Below are positions 9,434-17,146 of a stretch of 64,000 nucleotides of DNA, one piece after another (the first letter of the stretch is position 1; each line of letters opens with the position of its first letter). The stretch is from Selenomonadaceae bacterium (GTDB taxonomy: Bacteria > Bacillota > Negativicutes > Selenomonadales > Selenomonadaceae). The notes below the pieces were generated by a model. The model had not been told where the DNA came from, searched no databases, and saw nothing but the letters and a program-made list of their open reading frames with translations. A program made the translations under genes and the position numbers. The DNA lies in NCBI GenBank assembly GCA_017476005.1, contig JAFVEM010000035.1, forward strand, positions 16,808-80,807, given 5' to 3'.

Positions 9434-10444
9434 ATGACCAGACAAAACATTTTGCTTTGGGGAATAGGGTCAAGTTTCGCTAATGATAAAGATATTTTTT
9501 TCAGCCAAGAATTTGCGAAGCAATACAACATCATGGCGTGTATAGCCGCTACCCCCCCCGATAAAGACAATTCTGTAATTTCAACTATTCCTGTGATCAC
9601 CAAGCATGATATAATAAATTTTGCTTTTGATAAAATTGTGATCGCGGCCTTGCCACATAATTTGCCGTCCATAAGAGACGATGCCGCCAGCGTTGGCGTA
9701 CCGCTGTCTAAAATAATAACCGCCGACGATTTACTAACCGCCGAAGGAGCTTTTCGGTCGGCAGAATACTCGTATTGCGAACGGGTACAACAGGAGGTTA
9801 TAAGTAATATTTTGTCGGCCACGGAGGAGCAAATCCACGACTATGAATGGCTGTATAAGCAGATATGTCGCTACGGCATTTATTGTTTTAATCCCGACTG
9901 GCAGACGCTAGATGATTCTATCCGTTGGACAAGATACGGTATCATGCAAGTACCCGAAGAATTTGCCGCCTTTTGTATATTACTCGGCAAATTAAAAATT
10001 TCCACGGCCATAGAGATCGGTGTTTTTCGCGGTAAAAGCTCTTACTTTATGTGCGCTGTTTTGCAACGATTAAATCCTACTTTGACCTATAAAATGGTAG
10101 ATATAAGAGACAATTTGGAAAGCTACGCCACTTTTGCGAGATTATTGCCGTCGCTGGAAAAATGTATTCCGTCCACATCAAACGACTATATTGGGGAACA
10201 GTATGATTTTGTTTTTATTGACGCTGATCATTCCTATGATGCATCAATTAAAGATTATTATAATCTAGGGCAATATTCCAAGGTGATAACGGCTTTTCAT
10301 GATATTTACGCTCACGAATATGATCACTTAAACGGTGGAACCGTGCGAATGTGGAACGAAGTCAGCAAAATGGAGACAAGAAGAGCGCATGGCGTTTTTG
10401 CCAAGTATCCTAATCAATGGATGGGGATTGGGTTTGTAATTTGA
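9434..10444 (+). CDS. Class I SAM-dependent methyltransferase with N-terminal Rossmann-like module
   Basis: Residues 1-110 start QNILLWGIGSSFANDKD and end near KIITADDL, a version of the same Rossmann-like module that is C-terminal in the other genes. The second half is a class I methyltransferase of the type often called O-methyltransferase for sugars: AIEIGVFRGKSSYFM (about residue 190) is the SAM-binding loop, KMVDIRDN the acidic ribose contact, and YDFVFIDADHSYDASIKDY (about 258-276) the DxDH metal/catalytic region. It is the last gene of the run and is followed by a strong terminator at 10465. Methylation of a sugar hydroxyl in the glycan is the likely job; that is inference from fold and neighbours. 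Confidence 0.85.
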   Translation: MTRQNILLWGIGSSFANDKDIFFSQEFAKQYNIMACIAATPPDKDNSVISTIPVITKHDIINFAFDKIVIAALPHNLPSIRDDAASVGVPLSKIITADDLLTAEGAFRSAEYSYCERVQQEVISNILSATEEQIHDYEWLYKQICRYGIYCFNPDWQTLDDSIRWTRYGIMQVPEEFAAFCILLGKLKISTAIEIGVFRGKSSYFMCAVLQRLNPTLTYKMVDIRDNLESYATFARLLPSLEKCIPSTSNDYIGEQYDFVFIDADHSYDASIKDYYNLGQYSKVITAFHDIYAHEYDHLNGGTVRMWNEVSKMETRRAHGVFAKYPNQWMGIGFVI

Positions 10445-10464
10445 ATTGCCAATGGTGCCTAACA

Positions 10465-10500
10465 GCCGCCGTCAACTTAATGACGGCGGCTTATTTTTTT
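10465..10500 (+). terminator. Rho-independent terminator of the glycan operon
   Basis: A perfect 10-bp stem (GCCGCCGTCA at 10465-10474 pairing with 10481-10490) with a 6-base loop is followed by TTATTTTTTT. It lies 20 bp after the methyltransferase stop. Confidence 0.93.
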
Positions 10501-10543
10501 ACGGTGGAAGCAAGCCTTAATCCCCTCTATCTTCAAAAAGGCA

Positions 10544-10573
10544 TTGACTTCACCCCTACGGCTATGATATATT
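10544..10573 (+). promoter_or_regulatory. Vegetative-type promoter before the AAA-ATPase-like gene
   Basis: TTGACT (10544-10549) and TATATT (10568-10573) are separated by 18 bp, 44 bp before the ATG. Unlike the other two intact members of this gene family in the window, no sigma-H-like site is seen here. Confidence 0.6.
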
Positions 10574-10616
10574 TTTGTGCAATAAGTCGTGTATAGCATG
10601 AAAGGAGCGTTTTATC

Positions 10617-12203
10617 ATGCGGAAACTGCCTATCGGGATTCAATCCTTTGAGAAGCTTATTAGCAGTAACTTCGTTTATGTGGATAAGACGGAGTATGTA
10701 TATCGTTTGGCCAGCGAGGAATCCACCTACTTCCTGAGCCGTCCCCGTCGTTTCGGCAAGAGTCTCTTTTTATCTACTCTCAAGGCTTATTTTGAGGGCA
10801 AGCGTGAACTTTTTGCCGGGCTTAAAATTATGGAGCTTACTCGGGATAACCCAGAGGCGTGGCAAGCCTACCCCGTGTTCTACTTTGATTTCACCGGCGA
10901 GGATTATTCTAAGGAGGAGGCTTTGGAGTCGCTACTGGACGAGCATCTGCGCCGCTGGGAGGAGCTGCATGCGCTTGACCATGACTCGATGAGCTTAGGC
11001 GAGAGATTTCGCGCCCTTTTGCTGGCGGCTAATCGGCAATCCGGCCTACGCAGCGTCGTGTTGGTGGATGAGTATGATAAGCCGTTGCTGGAGGTTATGA
11101 ACAACCCTCAACTGCTTGAGCGTAACAAAGCTACTTTTAAAGGCTTCTTTAGTACCCTGAAGGGGTTTGACCAGTACATTCAATTCACCTTCATCACCGG
11201 GGTTACCAAGTTTACCAGAGTAAGCCCCTTCAGCGATTTAAACAATCTAAATGATATTTCCTTAGAGAAAAAGTACGCTGATATTTGCGGTATCACCAAG
11301 AAGGAGCTACTGAGCTACTTTCAGCCGGAAATAGTTGAATTAGCGGCGGAGCAGTCGCTGACAATAGATCAATGCATCAAGGAACTTCAAGAATGCTACG
11401 ACGGTTATCATTTTCATCCAAGCACCGGCGGCGTTTATAACCCCTTTAGTCTCTTGAAAGCATTTTACGCCAAAGAGCTGGGTTCATACTGGTTTGCCAC
11501 CGGTACGCCTACTTTCTTGATAAACAAGATGAAGTTTTCACAGTTTGATGTACGTCAGCTGACTAACGGGACACTCGGCGCCACCGAAGCCGTTTTGGAA
11601 AACTACCGTGGCGAGGACAGCGACCCGATACCCCTCCTTTACCAAGCCGGTTATTTAACGCTGGCCGGCTATGACAGAAGACGCAATCTTTATCGCTTAA
11701 TAATCCCCAACCGCGAGGTCGAGTACGGGCTTTTGGAATGTTTGCTACCAAGCTACGTCCCCAATCCCTACAATAATAAGGACCTAGATATATATATCCT
11801 AAGCGATTATATCGATGCCGGCGATTTGGACGGCATCAAAAATGTTATCACCGCTCTTTTTGCCGGCATCCCTTACACTAACAATGATGCCCCCTTTGAG
11901 CATTACTTCCAAACGGTCATTTACCTTGTGTTTAAACTCCTCGGGCGATACATCCAATGTGAGATGTACACCGCCACCGGACGGATAGACTGCACTTTAG
12001 CAACCAATGATTACATCTACCTCTTCGAGTTCAAACGTGATAGCACCGCTAAGGCAGCCCTAGAACAAATCGAAGCCAAGCAGTATGCGCTACCCTTTGC
12101 GGCCGACAAACGTAAGCTGTATAAAATCGGCGTGGCCTTTGATTCGGAGACGAGGCTGGTAAGCGACTGGTCAGTGGGGGAACAGAATAAACCCACGCCA
12201 TAG
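10617..12203 (+). CDS. AAA-ATPase-like protein with C-terminal PD-(D/E)XK nuclease-like domain (DUF1703 group)
   Basis: The N-terminus follows the family pattern: LPIGIQSFEKLISSNFVYVD, then YFLSRPRRFGKSLFLSTL (about 40-57), which contains the P-loop, and later VVLVDEYDKPLLEVM as Walker B with VDEYD. The C-terminal 120 residues contain GRIDCTLATNDYIYLFEFKR, with the D...ExK signature of PD-(D/E)XK nucleases. AAAGGAG sits upstream of the ATG. At 528 residues it is full length. Two intact paralogs (17147-18832 and 35101-36675) and one decayed 3' end (56590-56693) occur in the window. The family is abundant in anaerobes and has no proven function; a DNA-directed role is suggested by the nuclease fold only. 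Confidence 0.9.
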   Translation: MRKLPIGIQSFEKLISSNFVYVDKTEYVYRLASEESTYFLSRPRRFGKSLFLSTLKAYFEGKRELFAGLKIMELTRDNPEAWQAYPVFYFDFTGEDYSKEEALESLLDEHLRRWEELHALDHDSMSLGERFRALLLAANRQSGLRSVVLVDEYDKPLLEVMNNPQLLERNKATFKGFFSTLKGFDQYIQFTFITGVTKFTRVSPFSDLNNLNDISLEKKYADICGITKKELLSYFQPEIVELAAEQSLTIDQCIKELQECYDGYHFHPSTGGVYNPFSLLKAFYAKELGSYWFATGTPTFLINKMKFSQFDVRQLTNGTLGATEAVLENYRGEDSDPIPLLYQAGYLTLAGYDRRRNLYRLIIPNREVEYGLLECLLPSYVPNPYNNKDLDIYILSDYIDAGDLDGIKNVITALFAGIPYTNNDAPFEHYFQTVIYLVFKLLGRYIQCEMYTATGRIDCTLATNDYIYLFEFKRDSTAKAALEQIEAKQYALPFAADKRKLYKIGVAFDSETRLVSDWSVGEQNKPTP

Positions 12204-12244
12204 CCATGCCGACGGCGTGAAATCAGAAATACCCAAATTCTTTG

Positions 12245-12271
12245 GCAGGAATTAGGAAATATGGGGCGAAA
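12245..12271 (+). promoter_or_regulatory. Sigma-H-like promoter of the second-messenger operon (weaker match)
   Basis: GCAGGAATT, 11 bases, then GGCGAAA. The first half fits RnAGGAwWW exactly; the second half has GAAA instead of GAAT. It lies 57 bp before the LPP20-like gene. It is the weakest of the eight matches in the window. Confidence 0.55.
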
Positions 12272-12328
12272 CTTAACCCTGCAAGGAAATCTTTTGTTCT
12301 CAATGCGTAAATAGGGAGGCGAATTTTC

Positions 12329-13303
12329 ATGGGGAGTCGGGTAAAAAAATTTTTTTCCGGCAAGATGCTGGCGGTCTTGGCGCTTTGTCTGGTTTTAGGT
12401 AGCGCCACGCTACTGGCTGCCGGGGAAGGTGCGACGGTGAATTGGGCGGATGAAATGATTAGCGCCACGGGGTACGGTACGCCGCCTGACAGGGCGAAGA
12501 ACCCCGGTCATGCCAGAATCCTCGCGAGGAATGCGGCCATCATGGACGCTTATCGTCGGTTGGCAGAGCAAGCTCAGGGGATCCATATTACCGCTGCCAG
12601 CACCGTGGCCGACAATGTTTCGCAAAACGATACCCTACGCGGCCAAGTTGATGCCGTTATCAAACGCGCCAAAATCCTGCCGGGTAGCGAAACCTATGAC
12701 GAATACAATAACTGCCAACTGATGATGGAGGTTCCCCTGTACGGCGTGAGCAATTCTCTCGCCAAGGTGGTTTTGCAACCGGTAGAGAAAGAGGCTTTCC
12801 CCGAACCCACCACGGAGGAAGGCTCCGAGGCAGTCGAGGGGGATTACACGGGGCTTATCATCGATTGCAGCGATGTCACCGAGGACACCGCCGGTAGCGT
12901 TATCCCCGTGGCCTTTTACAAAGTTTTGCCCCTTTCCGTGCCGGGAGTGGGCGGCCTGAACCCGGTAATGACTCCCACGGTACGCAGTACGAGTCAACAG
13001 GCCATCTACGGCTACAGCAACCTTGACCACAGCAAAGTGGTGGAAAAGGGTATGGTGGGCTACGCCACCGATAAGAAGGATACGGCGCGCGCCGGGAAAA
13101 AACCTTTGGTGGTAAAAGCGGTGAAAATGGAGGACGACAACAGCACTCCCGTGGTTTCCGAGAAGGATGCCAACAAAATCCTCCGGGAAAACAAGAGTTC
13201 TCATTTCATGGATGACGGCGCCGTCATTATGCTCAGCACCAAAGGCCTCCGGGACAGCTACAGCAAACGCTATACCGCGCCCATGAACGGCAACGGTGTC
13301 TGA
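12329..13303 (+). CDS. Exported LPP20/FlgT-like protein
   Basis: A Sec signal peptide is visible: basic start, a hydrophobic run MLAVLALCLVLGSATLLAAG, and probable cleavage after the Ala-rich stretch near residue 33. There is no lipobox Cys. The region GHARILARNAAIMDAYRRLA is the characteristic helix of LPP20-type and FlgT N-terminal domains. The rest, about residues 150-324, has no recognised domain and is rich in Thr, Ser and Val. GGGAGG precedes the ATG. The gene opens the operon with a CHASE2 adenylate cyclase, whose start overlaps its stop, so it may supply a periplasmic partner or ligand for the CHASE2 sensor. That partnership is inference from gene order. Confidence 0.78.
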   Translation: MGSRVKKFFSGKMLAVLALCLVLGSATLLAAGEGATVNWADEMISATGYGTPPDRAKNPGHARILARNAAIMDAYRRLAEQAQGIHITAASTVADNVSQNDTLRGQVDAVIKRAKILPGSETYDEYNNCQLMMEVPLYGVSNSLAKVVLQPVEKEAFPEPTTEEGSEAVEGDYTGLIIDCSDVTEDTAGSVIPVAFYKVLPLSVPGVGGLNPVMTPTVRSTSQQAIYGYSNLDHSKVVEKGMVGYATDKKDTARAGKKPLVVKAVKMEDDNSTPVVSEKDANKILRENKSSHFMDDGAVIMLSTKGLRDSYSKRYTAPMNGNGV

Positions 13304-15101
13304 CATGAAGTCAACGTCCCTAGGACGGAAGCGACGCGCCATGGAAGCCTGTTTGGCTGCCATGGCCATTGTCGCCCTCGTGGCTACCGGCTGGCTGAAT
13401 AATTGGACGCTGGCGGTCTCCGATTGGTTTTATCAGAAGCCGGGGGAGAAAAGCGAGGATATTGTGATTGTGGAGCTGGATGCCGCCACCATTAACAGCC
13501 TCGGCCCCGTCTATACTTGGCTCCGTCCCGAAATGGCGAACGCCATTAACATTTTGAACAACGCCGACCCCACAAAGCGACCGGCGGTTATCGGTATCGA
13601 CTGTCTTTTTTCCGGGGATAATGTCGAGGATCCCGAAACCGATGCACGCCTTGCGGCGGCCGCCGGTCAGTACGGCAATGTGGTAATCGCCTCCGAGGCC
13701 ATCATGGATGACGTTACCGATTATGAGACAATTCCTAAGGGCCTCCCTTGGGATCCCCCTTTTACCGCCTTGGCCGCAGCCACCGACACGGGATTGATTA
13801 ACGGCCCCGACGACCCGGACGGTATCACGCGCCACGATTTTTTGTTTGTGGATGTGGAGGGACGCGGCCAAATGCTTTCCTTTGGTCGCACCATTTACGA
13901 AAAATGGTGCGCGGCCAAAGGTCTTGTCCCCAATCCACCGCCGACCGTGGGGGAAAACGGGGTCTTTTATCTCCCCTTTTCCGTCAGAACTTATCGGCAA
14001 AATATCACCTTTAGTGATTTGTTGGCTGGCAAGATTTCCCCGGATGTTTACGCCGGGAAAATCGTGCTTATCGGAGTTTGCGCCAAAGGCATGGGGGACG
14101 ACTTTTTGACGGCGCTGGATCACGCCAACTCCATGTACGGCATCGATATTCATGGCAACGCCATACAGGCCTTTCAAACAGGTTTTTTCCCCCGTGAGGC
14201 GCCGAAGGCTCCTCAGCTGATTTGGCTGGGGGTAATGTCCTTTGGCCTCTCTTTTTTCTTTGGTCGTCAACGCTTGAGTTTAATTATGGGCGGCTGGCTA
14301 GGGATTTCTGTTGGTTGGCTCCTAAGCTGTCATTTGCTTTATGCGCGCGGAATCATGCTGAACGTCTTATGGGTACCGCTGGCGGCGAGCCTTTTGCTCG
14401 TGAGCGCCATCGCTCTTAACTACCTGCGAGCGCAAAAGGACAGGGAGGAAATTTTAACCACCTTTGGCCGCTATGTGGATCCCTTGGTACTGGAAGAACT
14501 GCTCAAAAACAAGGCGGCGGCCATGGACGTGGGAGGGAAACTCCGAGAGATAGCGGTGCTGTTCGTGGATATTCGGGGCTTTACTTCCATGAGTGAGAAA
14601 CTGCCCCCCGAAACGGTAGTAGCAATCTTAAATCGCTATTTGACTCTGACCACCGCCTGTATTCAAAGATACCATGGCACCTTGGATAAATTCGTGGGAG
14701 ACTGCACCATGGCTTTTTGGAATGCCCCCCTGTTACAAAAAGAGGCGGTTTTCCTCGCTTGTCGCGCCGCTTTAGACATGAAAGAGGAATCGGCTAGGCT
14801 CAATGCGGAAATCGTCGCCCGATACGGACAATCCATCGCTTTCGGCATCGGTGTTCATTGGGGCAGCGCCGTGGTGGGCAATATCGGCTCTCAGGCGCGG
14901 ATGGACTACACCGCCATTGGCGACACGGTAAACACGGCGGCGCGGCTGGAGGAAAACGCCCCCGGCGGCACGATTCTTATTTCTCGCGCCGTAGCGGATA
15001 AACTGGGGGATAGGGCAGTGGTTTCGCCGCCGCCAAAAGCCATCAAGTTAAAGGGAAAAACCGCCGAATTCGAAATTTTAGTTTTAGAAGCGTTATGGTA
15101 A
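13296..15101 (+). CDS. CHASE2-domain class III adenylate cyclase
   Basis: One membrane segment at about residues 16-36 is followed by a long extracytoplasmic CHASE2 domain (about 40-300; motifs include VIGIDCLFSG and GKIVLIGVCAKG). Three or so hydrophobic segments follow (about 305-385). The class III cyclase domain covers about 415-590: VLFVDIRGFTSMSE and DKFVGDCTMAFW give the two metal-binding Asp, Lys before FVGD and Thr in DYTAIGDTVN are the adenine-specifying pair, and NTAARLEE supplies the transition-state Asn and Arg. All catalytic positions appear intact, so cAMP production is expected. The GTG at 13296 overlaps the previous gene by 8 bp; an ATG at 13305 is an alternative. It links an outside signal to cAMP beside a diguanylate cyclase. 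Confidence 0.92.
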   Translation: MSDMKSTSLGRKRRAMEACLAAMAIVALVATGWLNNWTLAVSDWFYQKPGEKSEDIVIVELDAATINSLGPVYTWLRPEMANAINILNNADPTKRPAVIGIDCLFSGDNVEDPETDARLAAAAGQYGNVVIASEAIMDDVTDYETIPKGLPWDPPFTALAAATDTGLINGPDDPDGITRHDFLFVDVEGRGQMLSFGRTIYEKWCAAKGLVPNPPPTVGENGVFYLPFSVRTYRQNITFSDLLAGKISPDVYAGKIVLIGVCAKGMGDDFLTALDHANSMYGIDIHGNAIQAFQTGFFPREAPKAPQLIWLGVMSFGLSFFFGRQRLSLIMGGWLGISVGWLLSCHLLYARGIMLNVLWVPLAASLLLVSAIALNYLRAQKDREEILTTFGRYVDPLVLEELLKNKAAAMDVGGKLREIAVLFVDIRGFTSMSEKLPPETVVAILNRYLTLTTACIQRYHGTLDKFVGDCTMAFWNAPLLQKEAVFLACRAALDMKEESARLNAEIVARYGQSIAFGIGVHWGSAVVGNIGSQARMDYTAIGDTVNTAARLEENAPGGTILISRAVADKLGDRAVVSPPPKAIKLKGKTAEFEILVLEALW

Positions 15102-15120
15102 ACGAAATAAAAATTTATCG

Positions 15121-15170
15121 CCGGGTCAAGGGGCTGCCAGCCCCTTGTGGGGTTTGGGGCAAAGCCCCAA
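15121..15170 (+). repeat. Dispersed palindromic repeat, family A, short form
   Basis: CCGGGTCAAGGGGCTG is followed by a GGGGCTGCCAGCCCC palindrome and then GGGGTTTGGGGCAAAGCCCC. A near-identical copy lies in reverse orientation at 42163-42216, and the GGGG..CCCC arms recur in two longer copies (47449, 61834). It sits between the cyclase and the next operon gene and could form a stable RNA hairpin. Confidence 0.85.
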
Positions 15171-15200
15171 TAATAAAATACGGAAGGGACGGGGAGACGG

Positions 15201-16049
15201 TTGAGTAAAATTGCCGACCAAGCCGAGATTTTTAGCTTGACCGTGTTGGGAGCGCGAGGTTCCATGCCGGGAGAAGGCAGAAAATGCGCCCGTTACGGCG
15301 GCGCTACCTCCTGTTACCTCGTAAAAGCCGGGAGGGAGGAAATTTATTTGGATGCCGGTTCCGGTATCGCCGGGGTAAAATCGGCGCCGGAGGCTAGTGT
15401 GTCCCTCCTTATCACCCATATGCATCTTGATCATCTGGTGGGACTGCCTTTTTTTGCGGCTCTCGGCAACAAAAACCGCTCGTTAGAAATTTACGCCGGT
15501 TATCATCAGGGACTGTCACCTAAGGAGGCCATCGACCGACTGATTTCGCCGCCCTTTTGGCCATGTTTCATCGATGACTATCCGGCTAAGGTGAAATTCC
15601 AAACGCTGGTTACCGCGAAGGAAATAAACGAGTTTGCCATTGGGGAAGTGTCGGTAAAATTTATGGAGGGGGCGCATCCTAACGGCTGTACCCTCTTTCG
15701 CTTATCCTATCGGGGAAAATCCTTGGTCTATGCCACGGATTTTGAGCATAGCCCGGAGGACAGCGCGCGGCTGGCCAATTTTGCCCAAGGCGCGGATCTT
15801 TTGCTCTACGACGCCCAATACACCGCCGCCGAGTACGAAAAATATCGGGGCTATGGCCATTCTACGCCGGAGGAGGGCATCGAAGTAGCCAAGGCCGCCG
15901 CCGTCCAAAAACTCCTGCTGGTGCATCATGCGCCTTGGCGTACCGATGAGGATTTAGATGCCTTGGAGGCGGTTTTTGCCGGTCAATACCAAGAGGTGTC
16001 GTTTGCCAAGATTGGCGAGGAAATTATTTTAGGGGAGGGTGAAAATTGA
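15201..16049 (+). CDS. Metallo-beta-lactamase-fold hydrolase, possible cyclic-nucleotide phosphodiesterase
   Basis: The HxHxDH motif is present as THMHLDHLVG (about residues 73-82). Further metal ligands are in MEGAHPNG, YATDFEHS and LLVHHAPW. The opening LTVLGARGSMPGEG is typical of small MBL-fold phosphodiesterases. The start is TTG at 15201 behind GGGACGGGGAG. Its stop overlaps the TTG start of the GGDEF gene by 4 bp. Because it lies between an adenylate cyclase and a diguanylate cyclase, degradation of a cyclic nucleotide is a sensible guess, but MBL-fold enzymes have many substrates and the sequence does not decide. Confidence 0.85.
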   Translation: MSKIADQAEIFSLTVLGARGSMPGEGRKCARYGGATSCYLVKAGREEIYLDAGSGIAGVKSAPEASVSLLITHMHLDHLVGLPFFAALGNKNRSLEIYAGYHQGLSPKEAIDRLISPPFWPCFIDDYPAKVKFQTLVTAKEINEFAIGEVSVKFMEGAHPNGCTLFRLSYRGKSLVYATDFEHSPEDSARLANFAQGADLLLYDAQYTAAEYEKYRGYGHSTPEEGIEVAKAAAVQKLLLVHHAPWRTDEDLDALEAVFAGQYQEVSFAKIGEEIILGEGEN

Positions 16050-17107
16050 ACAGGGAAAGAGCCGCCGAGGAAATTTTGGATAAGCTGTTCACCGTCATGG
16101 AAGACTTAACCCGGGAAATGCGCTCCAATGACAAACGCAGCAGCGATCATTATCAGGTATTCGGCATTTTTGCCGAACTGGGGCGTACCATGGTGAATGC
16201 GGACAGAGCCAGCTTCTGGCGTTGGGACAAGCGAGGCCATCAGCTGGTGACCACCGCCGCCACGGGTACCGGCCAAATAACAATCCCGGATACCGCCGGG
16301 ATTGTGGGGCAAGCCTTGGCGCTGAATCGTCCCCTAGTCACTAATGATCCCTACCATCACCCTAAATTTAATTCCGCCGTGGATAAGGCTACCGGCTATT
16401 TAACCAGATCCATCCTCGTGCTACCGGTGTCCAATTGCCGGGGAGAGGTCATTGGCGCTTTTCAGGTCATCAATAAGCGACTGGATGAAGAAAATTTCGA
16501 CGAAACGGGCTTTGACGAAATTGCGGACGTAAAGCGACTGTCCATTGCCGCTTTCATCTGTGGGTTGGCGCTGGAATCGGATCTTTTCATGGCCGACGCG
16601 CAGAACGACAAATTGACGGGGCTGAAAAATCGCTTTGGCTTTTACAGCGATTGGCAGAGCAAATACCTTCCGCTCACGTCGGGAGAGGACAACAGCCTAG
16701 CCATAATCTTATGCGACATAGATTTTTTCAAGAAGGTGAACGACACTTACGGTCATAACGCCGGCGATGCGGTGCTAAAAAAGGTGGCGCAGGTTTTGCA
16801 GGCGGAGCTACCCACGGGCAGCAATGCATATCGCTGGGGCGGCGAAGAGTTCATCATCGTTCATGTCGGGAGTGGCCTTGCCGCCACCGTAGCCTTAGCG
16901 GAGCAAATCAGAAGCCGGGTGGCGGAGAGCGAGTGTCATTTCGAGGAGCAGAGGCTGAAAGTAACCATGAGTTTTGGGTGTAGCGCCTATGAAAGGCTCT
17001 ACACCTTAGACGAAAATATTGGGGTGGCCGACGAGCGACTGTATCACGCCAAGGAGCAGGGCAGGAATCGCGTGGTGGGCGAGGCAGAAACCACCTATAT
17101 GGAATAG
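16046..17107 (+). CDS. GAF-GGDEF diguanylate cyclase
   Basis: Residues about 30-190 form a GAF-type sensory domain (AGIVGQALALNRPLVTND, then VLPVSNCRGEVIGAFQV). Residues about 195-345 are a GGDEF domain with LCDIDFFKKVNDTYGHNAGD and the active-site loop RWGGEEFIIV; GGEEF is a functional variant. An RxxD product-inhibition site upstream of GGEEF was not found. No membrane segment, so the protein is cytoplasmic and probably reads a small ligand or redox state. The TTG start overlaps the hydrolase by 4 bp, and the operon ends at a terminator right after the gene. Together with the CHASE2 cyclase it makes one transcript for both cAMP and c-di-GMP synthesis. Confidence 0.93.
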   Translation: MNRERAAEEILDKLFTVMEDLTREMRSNDKRSSDHYQVFGIFAELGRTMVNADRASFWRWDKRGHQLVTTAATGTGQITIPDTAGIVGQALALNRPLVTNDPYHHPKFNSAVDKATGYLTRSILVLPVSNCRGEVIGAFQVINKRLDEENFDETGFDEIADVKRLSIAAFICGLALESDLFMADAQNDKLTGLKNRFGFYSDWQSKYLPLTSGEDNSLAIILCDIDFFKKVNDTYGHNAGDAVLKKVAQVLQAELPTGSNAYRWGGEEFIIVHVGSGLAATVALAEQIRSRVAESECHFEEQRLKVTMSFGCSAYERLYTLDENIGVADERLYHAKEQGRNRVVGEAETTYME

Positions 17108-17108
17108 C

Positions 17109-17145
17109 AAAATCCCCGAGCTTGCTTTAAGCCCGGGGATTTTTC
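17109..17145. terminator. Bidirectional terminator between convergent genes
   Basis: AATCCCCGAGCTT pairs with AAGCCCGGGGATT around a short loop with one mismatch, and has A-rich and T-rich flanks on both sides. It serves the GGDEF gene (+) and the AAA-ATPase-like gene (-). Confidence 0.9.
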
Positions 17146-17146
17146 T

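Noticed and set aside
12635..13369. 244-codon minus-strand frame opposite the LPP20-like gene
   Set aside because: His/Arg/Val-rich shadow frame, no ribosome site, overlaps a real operon.
13320..14270. 316-codon minus-strand frame opposite the CHASE2 cyclase
   Set aside because: It mirrors the codon pattern of a clearly functional gene, has no domain and no ribosome site.
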